From Branchiostoma floridae (taxonomy: Eukaryota; Chordata; Leptocardii; Amphioxiformes; Branchiostomatidae): 62,000 bases of DNA. Location: contig NC_049987.1 in assembly GCF_000003815.2 (NCBI RefSeq), positions 15,419,434-15,481,433 on the forward strand, in the 5' to 3' direction. The notes beneath the pieces are model-generated. The model was not told the origin of the DNA. It saw only the letters and a program-made list of their open reading frames with translations, and did no database searches. This document shows positions 24,801-34,700 of the stretch, one piece after another. Position 1 is the first letter of the stretch. Each line of letters begins with the position of its first letter. The translations under genes and the position numbers were made by a program.

Positions 24801-27800
24801 AACCGAAATGTCGAATTATTAAACATTACGGACATGCAGAAACGTTCCTGACTAACATTCCACTACTCACAAAATAAGGCACAAATAGATAGACGAACCA
24901 ACCTCGCTCACAAATGAACTTCTTTGGGCGGATACAGTTTGCATCATTCCAACGATCGGGCATATTCATGGAGTTGTGAAGCCAGTAGGAGGCACAAAAT
25001 TGGTCGCCCTCGTGGTAGTTTGGTTGGTTTCCACCCCACGCGGTAAACTGTCCGATAGACGTTCCATCTGTCCATACCCACGTCCCAGTAGCGCCTAAAG
25101 AAAGAAAAAGAAGAAGTGTTACTTGCCTTAGGCGTCGCCAAAAACGAGAGTAAAATGGACGCCCTCTTCTCTCTCTTTCTTTCTGTCTTCCTCTCGCCCA
25201 TGCCACGACATACACATTTCTAATTTGACCATATTTTCAAGCAAATCTCCTGTAATGCTCAGCAAGTTATATTCAATTGCATATTAATTGCGCGTCGTTA
25301 TCTAATGTCAAAAGCTCAATGTCACCTAGGTCGCTCAGGCCTATCCAGAATTCCTCATCGGGGTCGACCGAATTCTTCAGCGGCACAATGAAGTTGTGTG
25401 TGTCGGTGTCCTTGACGGTGGCCAGCCGGCCCCCTTCTCGTCCGCACCTGGTGTTAGCTGTGTGCCAGCTGACGGGCTCGTCAAACGCTCTGTAGCAGAC
25501 GTACCCACTCAGGTACCACCCATAGGGACATGTTTCTGTTGGAAGAAGTATAAGGCTTTGGTAATAATAAAAGATAATCAAAATTTTCAAAACTGTACCT
25601 ACACCAACTAACGTGTTGGCGTAACGGTTGGGTGATTGGCCCAGAACCCAGTGGTCTGGGGTTGAGTCCGCTGACATGCCACCGATGTTGTGCCATTAAC
25701 AAAGGTACGTTACATCACTTTCTTTTCTCACTACATCCAGGTGTTAAAATGGGTACCTGACTTCGGTACAAGGAAAAAAACGCAATGGAATGGACTCCTC
25801 CTTCCAATACCCTACTTTGGACTGAGAGCTCGGGGTTGATAACCCACTGCTTCGATTTGTCGGACGGACTCTGTTTCGATAGAGCTGTCTAAAGTCAAAT
25901 CAAGTCAAATAAAGTAGACGAACGTATCAAGAAATTAATGCCTGTGCCATTCCGTGTGACATGTTCGTAGTAGTTGGAATGTCACCATGCCACATACTTT
26001 ATGTCGCACGTTACGAAAATCAAGCGAAAAGGGTAGTATTTTGTCTTAAATACTGCCATAGCACGGTATCGTTACGATATTGTGCACGTTCCTAGTATCT
26101 ATTTGGTTTCCAGATAAGAGGAGGCACCGTATGTACATGTAGATAGAATGCCAAGGTAGAATGTTTCTTTCCCCTCTGGAAGTTTTTAGTTTTTATATAG
26201 AATTGTCGATCTATAATGTTCAGTGGTGCAACCAGGTTTCAAAACAACAACAGCCAGACCGTTATTGCAACCCGTTTGAGATGTTTTGTTTTGTTCTCAT
26301 TTAGGTTTTCTTTTCTATTTTTACGCGGTTAAAACAAATAGATAATACACTCACAATAAGACACCGAAATTCATGTCAGCGAGAGATATTTAAAACAAAC
26401 ATCATGCAAAATAATAATCTTTTTTATTTTATTTAAAAACGTACCTTCACATGCTTCTCTCACTATAGCGATCTGGTGTTCATTCAGGGAGAAGTCAAAG
26501 AGTTGTAGGCAGGATATTCGCCCTGCATACTCTTGGTATCCTACACTAACGTCATGCTGCGTTGCTAGCTCAGCAGCCATGGTATAATTCTTGCTCCCGG
26601 CTTTAACGCTGTCGACCCAAACAGCTTGCTCCCCCGTGCTATAGTCATAACTCCCACCAACATAATGCCAGCGATTTGTGGCAAGGGGTGGTGAAGTCGT
26701 GGATGAGGAATCTGCAGATCCCTCCCTGCGAATTGCTCTGAAATGGCAGAGAAAACAACAATAATTGGCCTTGCTTGCTGCTGGTAGTTAAGAATCAGAT
26801 AGAAGCAGCACGCGAACATGCTTGGTGCGATGCGGTACGGCCTCCTGAAGTTAGGGGTCTGGCGCAGAAGGTTGGTGAACTGCCCGACATGGTGTCTCGT
26901 GCCTGGCTGCGCTTGTGCCCTCACACGGCCCTGCACACAGGCTTGCCAACGGGGTCCCGCGTACAGGCTCGGTGAAGAGCCTGACTCAATCCTATGCGCC
27001 TGGCAGGGCTTGCCGACGCGCCGGCCTTGCGTACACGCTCACGGGCTTGTTGAGGAACCCTACACGACCGCGCAGTCCAGGCTGCGCTTGACGGCGATTT
27101 TGTGATGTCTTTCCCACCAGATTTGGCATCATCTGACAGGTTCAAGATTTCATTATCCATGCTGGTCGACACTATTTCGTTAAAGTCATACTTAAGAGAG
27201 CGAAAAGACCAGGACACTGCCTTCTCAGTCATCGCACCTTACGCAAAGCAGGCAAATATATTACTGTGATTCTTTTTTTTTAAATAGCATTTTCTATTTT
27301 CTAAAATAGACTTACGCCGTGTGAATGCTATTATTCCGTTGCCATAGATACACTCCCCTATTGAAGTCCCCCTGATAGTCGTACTCGAACAGAGGTCCTG
27401 ATGCTACTGTAGGGTCCATGTAGACGTGGGCTAGTATGGTGTAGGAAAAGCGTACGTCCAAACCACCGTCGTTGAGAATGCGAATGTGCGAAGAACCGTT
27501 GAACAGGAAAGCTTGAGATTCTGGACCACCTGGACCTTCAACCACCTGAGATCCTGAAGCTATGCCGTCATTTCCGTTTCCGGTAACGTCTCTCGCGCCA
27601 TCTTGTTCGTTCAGAGGCCACCGGCCCACTGGCTCTAGTGCTGAATCTGTAAAATTAAAACAAAGAGGCATTTAACACTTAATATTAAAAAAAAATCATT
27701 TGTCAAGGTACACATGTAACTTACGTCGACTCTAGGCCTTTTCCGCTTGCTTGGCTGTGTATGAGTAGATTTAGGGTCTGTACGTTATTAACTGGGGGAG

Positions 27801-30800
27801 GCACTGGTGCAAAGAGGGTCAGGTAAAAAGAATTCCATGACCCTCCTGTCTGTCTAAAGTCTGTCCGGACCTGGACCTGATCTTCTTGACCTGAACCGGA
27901 CCTGGGCCTAAATGTTTTGCACCTGTACCCACCCTAGTCCGTAAAAAATTGAAATCCTGATCCTCTGAATCGCCATTTCCTGCATCTTGAGGGGAAAACT
28001 GTCCTGGTAGACTTGTATTTTTTACAAGAATCAAGACAACCAGAACTTTGCGCGGTATTTTTTCAAAGGCTCTTCCCCCTTCTAAAAAAATTCAATGGCC
28101 CTCTTCCCAAGCCGCAAATAAAATTCAATGGCCAGTGCACAAGCCCTCTCCCCTGATGAATATCGTAGGGTCCCTTACCGAAATGCGTTCTGACTAGTAT
28201 AATTACTTGGCTGTTATGGGAGTAGAAACTTCAATATAGCACACCATCACCAAACTACATTTCATGCCATAATTTCGATTCACAAAGCGATTTATATTTG
28301 TATCACACCTAAACAATAACCTCTTGCTATAGAAATTTATATCAGCGTAGAGCCCCGAATTTATAGAGACAGAGTGCACGTGGTTAAAGTGGTTCAACAA
28401 GAGAGATGAAAGACTCACGTGCAACAACTCCAGCCCGCATGCTAGGCCAGTCTCGCCATGTCAGTGGATGGAACTTGACGTAACGGGCGGTGATGGCGCC
28501 ACTGTAGGACGACAGCTCATTTCTCACAGGGGTGTTTCTGTCAGTATTCCCTGGGAAGGTCTGGAGGAAGATTGAGCACAAGTCATCGAGTGACCAGAAA
28601 GAAGGGATATGATTCGTGTGTGTGTGTGGGGTGGGGGGGGGGGTGGCATTTGAAAAAAAAAAAAAAAACTACGGATGGAATGATATGAAACTTGGCATGT
28701 GCTTAGGAGAAGGCATCATGTCACATCCGAAGACGAGCTCTTTGCCGATACAACCACTCACACCATGCTCAAGCAGCATGCTTGAAAAAAAAAACTACGG
28801 ATGGAATGATATGAAACTTGGTATGTGCTTAGGTCATGTCCTGTCGAAGATTGTACTCTCGTTTTTCTGGAGGTTCTCCTTAGTACTGCAGCAGAATGTC
28901 CGGCTTTAATCAAACTCTTTTTTTCAATAAATGTTTGGTGCGTTTTAATAGCATACTTCNNNNNNNNNNNNNNNNNNNNNNNNNNNNNNNNNNNNNNNNN
29001 NNNNNNNNNNNNNNNNNNNNNNNNNNNNNNNNNNNNNNNNNNNNNNNNNNNNNNNNNNNTATGTTGACTATGCAAATTAGATGTTAGCATAGTTAATGAG
29101 ATGAATTTATATTCAAATGGTGCTTAATGACAGGAACTTTCTTCTCGTCACATATGTAGCTTGGTTCGAGAGGAATATTAATTGATAGGAACCATGCATG
29201 GTCGTATTTGCATAATTTGATTACAAAAGTGTATAATTCATTAGTTGGAAATGATAACATGTTCATACTAGTGGCACAAGTAGGTTAGACAAAAGTGAAT
29301 ATTATCAGGCATAACTTAAGATGAAAATAATTTTGACATCATTTGTATAATCAATGAATGTGGGAATGTTACAATAACTTCCCAAAGAAAGACATATGCA
29401 ACATACTAGTATGGTATTTGAAAACAAAAATGACACAATCAAGTCATATAAATTCTGTTAATAAGAGACTATCTTGCATATCATTTGCAATGTAATTTGA
29501 CAAAAGTACTTTGCGATGGTAAGTGGTCATGGAACTCTAGTTCCGTTTATAGAACATACATGCTAAACATACAGAACTCTTTCGTTTTGTATCTAAAATA
29601 AGTGGTTGGTAATAAACCTAAGGAGATTACGTTGCAACATTATGATAATAATACTTACTACCGTCAGTCCGTCGTCATCGCTGTAGGTAACCTCGTCTCC
29701 ACTGTGCTCGCCATATGTGATGCTGTACGATGTGACTATGTGGCCACTGAATTGTTCATCTCTACCCTGGGTGATAATCGCCGTTACAAAGTACGTCTTG
29801 TGAAGATCCACCATAAGCCATTCGCGTTGATCAGGTGTTCTAGGCACCCAACCTCCAGAAAGCGGGGAATCCAGTACACCGTTGTCTGGCCCCTCTGTGT
29901 TGTTATACTGTGACGATGCAGACATGCTCGGGGATCGGAAGGCGTCTGCATCAAAGAAAACAAAAAATATGTAGGTGTTAACATTTCTTGAATACCGCAA
30001 TGGAACAATCGCGCATGATGTCACGGGTCACGTGATTTGTTTATGCCGCAGTCTTGTTGGGTGTTAAGTTTTACCGTCTGCAGTTCCAGGTGAGATCTGG
30101 ACATCATGACCAGCAAACGTCTATCAAATGACAAGATTTACGGACGCTGATCGGCGGTCCAACTGTGTCTAACATCTAGTGACTACATAACGTGGTCATG
30201 GTCTATATGTAGATATAGACTAATATTGAAGCGTTGTTCAGTTGTAACCTTGATGTATGTTTCTTTCAATGTTGGTAGATATCATAGTAAAATGTTGCTT
30301 CAGAACATTTTAAATCTAAGGGTGCGGTCACATACGTCTTACGATCGTCTTTTTTTCTATTTGCTTTTGGACAGACGAGGACGATGTGGCACTGCACTCA
30401 AGTTTTTGTAACTTATATCAACAATGCCACATACACGGTACAGACAGAAGGAAAGTCGTGTAAAGTGCCTTTCCCAAGGGCACAACGTCGGGGGGCACGG
30501 TGGGAATCGAACTCAGGACCCATAGATTCCGAGCCGAAAGCTCTACCAGTTACGCCACGCCCGACGCCACATCGTCTTGAGTGCAGCCATGCATGTGTTT
30601 ACGTTGCAAAGTTCAGCGGTCTTGCTGCACTAAAAGGCTGTGTTAGACCCTTGTCGGTGGTTGGTTCCGTTACAGTCTGCTTGAAAATCCTATAGCTATG
30701 GCAGAAAAATCATACGACGGTCGCACGACGTACGTAATTCGTAAGCTTTGGCTGGCTTACCACATTGGTTGTCAGTGAGTGATACGCTCCCGTGTATCGT

Positions 30801-31505
30801 CCACGCTTCCCTGGACCAGTCCAACACGTTGCCTCCCTGTCCGCACTTACGCAGAGTGAGATCTGCCTCTCTCGGTGACAGCACACGATCCCACACGTTT
30901 AAGCATGACATGTCACCGGTGTATGCCTGGATAGGATGAAACAATATTTGTATAAGAGCTGATACTGTTACGATCTCACCACCTAGTGGGAGATTGCAAT
31001 TTGCTATTTGCAAGGAAACCGCAAGGGGTCGCAAGCTGGAACAACTTCCTTCTTCTGCCAATCTGACTTAGGTCAGAAGTAAGATAATGAAACTCATTGT
31101 AAACATCGTGCTGTACAACAGAAAACGCTTCAATGTGAAATTGATTTTGTAATCCTGTCATAACGTTTCGAGTAGTACTTCAGCCCTTTGAAAGGACGTT
31201 AAATAAGGGCCCCATGTTTAAGAAGAGTCACGCCTTGAGCACGATTAATAAGAACCTGCCACACTTATCGGAAAAGCTAGGTCTCCGGACCGATCTTGAA
31301 CAGGTGGTAGTCACCTGTTATGCCAGTCCTTTCAAATGTGCAGTATATTCTACCAAATAAACGAGATATCAAAAACTTTAGTTTCGCTGAAGCACATTAG
31401 AACGCCGCTAGGGGGCCATTATCGAACTTGACCTTCGTTTTCCTGACCCTACCCACCTACCAAATATCACCAGGATTCATCCAAGGCTTTTCGAGTTATG
31501 CTTAT

Positions 31506-31583
<78 letters not shown>

Positions 31584-31638
31584 ACAGACACACACAGACA
31601 CAGACACAGACACAGACACAGACACAGACACAGACACA

Positions 31639-31722
<84 letters not shown>

Positions 31723-34700
31723 CATTGAAAACATAATCTTATTGGCGAAGTTAAAAAAAGAGCATGTCTTCACTTGCCTGGTCGACATCAAATAACCCTC
31801 CTGAGTCCTGCACTTGGCCAATAATCCACGTGGGGCCTGTACGGATCACGTGACCTGTGGCCAATCCAGAGCCGGCGCCGAAATGTTGTCCATCGACGTA
31901 GAACGACCATCGGCCATCCTGACTCAGCCAGGTGTAGCACACTGTGTGGCATCTGCCATCGTCAAGGTTAAGTCTTGTCTCATTGGCCGCGGCGTGTTTG
32001 TGTGCACCGTTGATCCAGAACTAAAATCGAAACAAATTACCTTGGTTTTGTACGATATAAAATCTTATGAATAAAAAAACCCTCCGATCTTCAGCGTAGA
32101 ATAATGTCTAACCGATGTCGACAGGGGCACTTAATTTCAATTTTCATTCGTAATTTGGAACTATTTCCACATTATGAAAACATCAATATTATCATCATTA
32201 CATTGGTATTTGTGTTAAACATTTGTTCACTTACACCTAATAGGTAACAATTAATAGATATAACTAACAGACAGACCAACAACAACACATCCCCATTCTT
32301 TATCATTAGTGGTCTCTTCCATTGACCCCATGACTTGGGATGTCTGCTCTCTCCCAAAAAAGGTTGATGTATAACGAATTCTATCAACGGTGACCTATGA
32401 TTTCTGTCCCTCGCGCAAATCTGACCTTTTGCTAGGCATAGCGAACCGCCCCAATTTCCGCATTGGAACGCGGAGCCGCGCGGTGCACATATTGTCTTTC
32501 AAACGTATCCTACACGTAACCGCTCTGAAAATGCAAACAAAATTGTGCTGGCAGTAATCTATGGAATATTTGCTATCAATCTGTGGTATTTGTTTCTCAA
32601 AATACGCAATAAATAGTGAGCTAAAAATCGGTAAAGTCGGAGATACGGTCGAAAAAACCCTACGTTCCGCCGCCCAAAACGCGGCACCGGCCCACGCGCG
32701 GCGCTGCGGAAATGCCTCGTTTTTTTCAACACAAAGTTTTGCTCTTTACTTTCTGTCACTCTGTGGTGGTGAGATTTCTCTACTTATACCTACTTACTTA
32801 TAGCAGATAGAAATACAGAAACACAGACCGCTAGAAAGGCCGGCATTTGCTCTTGAGCAAATCCAGCATATTACAAGCCATCCGAATGCAACAATGCACT
32901 ATTTCATATCCACCTTTTTGCAGAAATTGACCTATCCCATCATCCTACTCCAAAATGAATTGAAAAGCCCCCCCCCCTGCAAGAATGGACTCTTCCAGAA
33001 CACCCCTAATTATTCAAAATCGATTGGCCTATGTGACCCGATTTCCATTTCTAGTGCTAAAGCCGCTCATACACCAACTTCCAGATCAGTTGACTTTTCA
33101 TGACACAGGAACCCAAAATGGCCAAAAAACCCAAAAGTCAACAACTAGCTATTGGCAATGTGCATTATAAGGCGTCCCGTGGGCCATACCGTACGCACAC
33201 TCATACCAAATTTCAGATCATTTGGTTTTCATACAAAGGCACAGGAGCCAATACTATACATTTTTAGTCTAAAATGGCTTTAAAAATCCAAAAATTCATT
33301 AATTTTAAGTAATGTACGCCAGAAGTGAAGTATTGTGGTCTCATGCTCTGCACACCTTCGCGAATTCATATCAAATTTTAGTTCATTTGGTTTTCATACA
33401 AGGGTCAAAGGAGCCAAACATACACATTTGTGGTAAAAAAAATGGCCAAAAATACCAAAAATAACTCATTTTTGAAAAGATGAATATGTCCAATGCACCT
33501 CTGTACCAGATTTCAGCTCATTGGGTTGTATTACCATGGCACAGGGGCCCAAAATATAAACTTTTGTCAAAAATGACCCGAAACCCTAAATAAAATAGTT
33601 TTAAAGCTTCTATTAAAAAGTGAAAAATGCTCTGGGGATATTTGCTATCTTTAACTTCATGCAAAATTTCAAGTCATTTGGCCCTAAAATGAAAAAGTTT
33701 AATCCATTTGAAGATTTGACCGGAGGAGGATAGGAGGAGAAGAGATATGACAAAAGACAATATATATATAAAAAATCCATGTATGGATTGAAATATAATG
33801 AACACCAAAAAAAAAAACACTCTCCGATCATGGAGGTGATAAATAAAAGAGTGGTACCCTGAATAGTCCGTAGTAGGTTAATGCAATCTGATCACCACTG
33901 AACAGCACCCCGTTTGTCGTGTTGGAGATGTGAAGTTGCACACACGCGGTCAGAGCATCGAGCCCAGGAGGCGTGGTGACGTTCAGTCGAACGCAGTTAC
34001 TGGTCGATGCCGGTTCAGGGAAAGTCATCTTCTTCAAACAACAACCTGAAATGTTTCATAGCAATCAATCAACAGTCAATCAATCAATCAATAAACCAAT
34101 TAACCAATTCATCTATCAGATTGTAATATATTGCATTTTGATTGCACATCGATATCACTTTGTAATCGGGTTACTCCCGGAACAAAACGTTGAGTAAGGT
34201 TAGATATGGATGACGTCATCAGGTTTTATTGCCCCTGATACTATTTTTTTCTATGAGAAAATACAGCACTTTGGTGCGTAATGATGAAAGCTCCAAACTC
34301 ACGTTTGCACCACTTGATATCAGCTAATGATCTGTAGTTATTAGAAAATAATTGTTTTCATCTAATCAAAAAAGTTCATTTTCTAATAATTACAGATCAT
34401 TAGCAGATATCAAGTCGCACAAACGTGAGTTTGTAGCTTTCATCATTATGCACCAAAATGCTGTATTTTCTCATAGAAAAATATATTAGGGGCAATAAAA
34501 CCTGATGACGTCATCCATACGGCCCAAAAATGAGATTTAGAATTCTTTCATGCCCATCTATCAATATTCGTTACAGTTCCACTCTTTCTTAATCAATTAA
34601 TTAGAAAACAATGGAAAGTCAAAATGCCAATTTAGCCAACATTGAAACCTTAAGAGGAGTAGCATCAGTACAAGACAGGGGCTTCACTTTGACATTATTA

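Noticed and set aside
26818-27232. Coding exon in the GC-rich block between exons 8 and 7
   Set aside because: Exon 7 joins exon 8 in frame with LamG continuity, and no domain or phase-matched borders were found.
30076-30121. 46-base exon-like segment (minus strand) before the discoidin exon
   Set aside because: It has AG and GT borders and a protein-like reading, but the phase from exon 4 gives a stop, and exon 4 to exon 5 is already a perfect join.
31467-31821. Long Cys-Val and Thr-His frames
   Set aside because: Translations of the CA/TG microsatellite.
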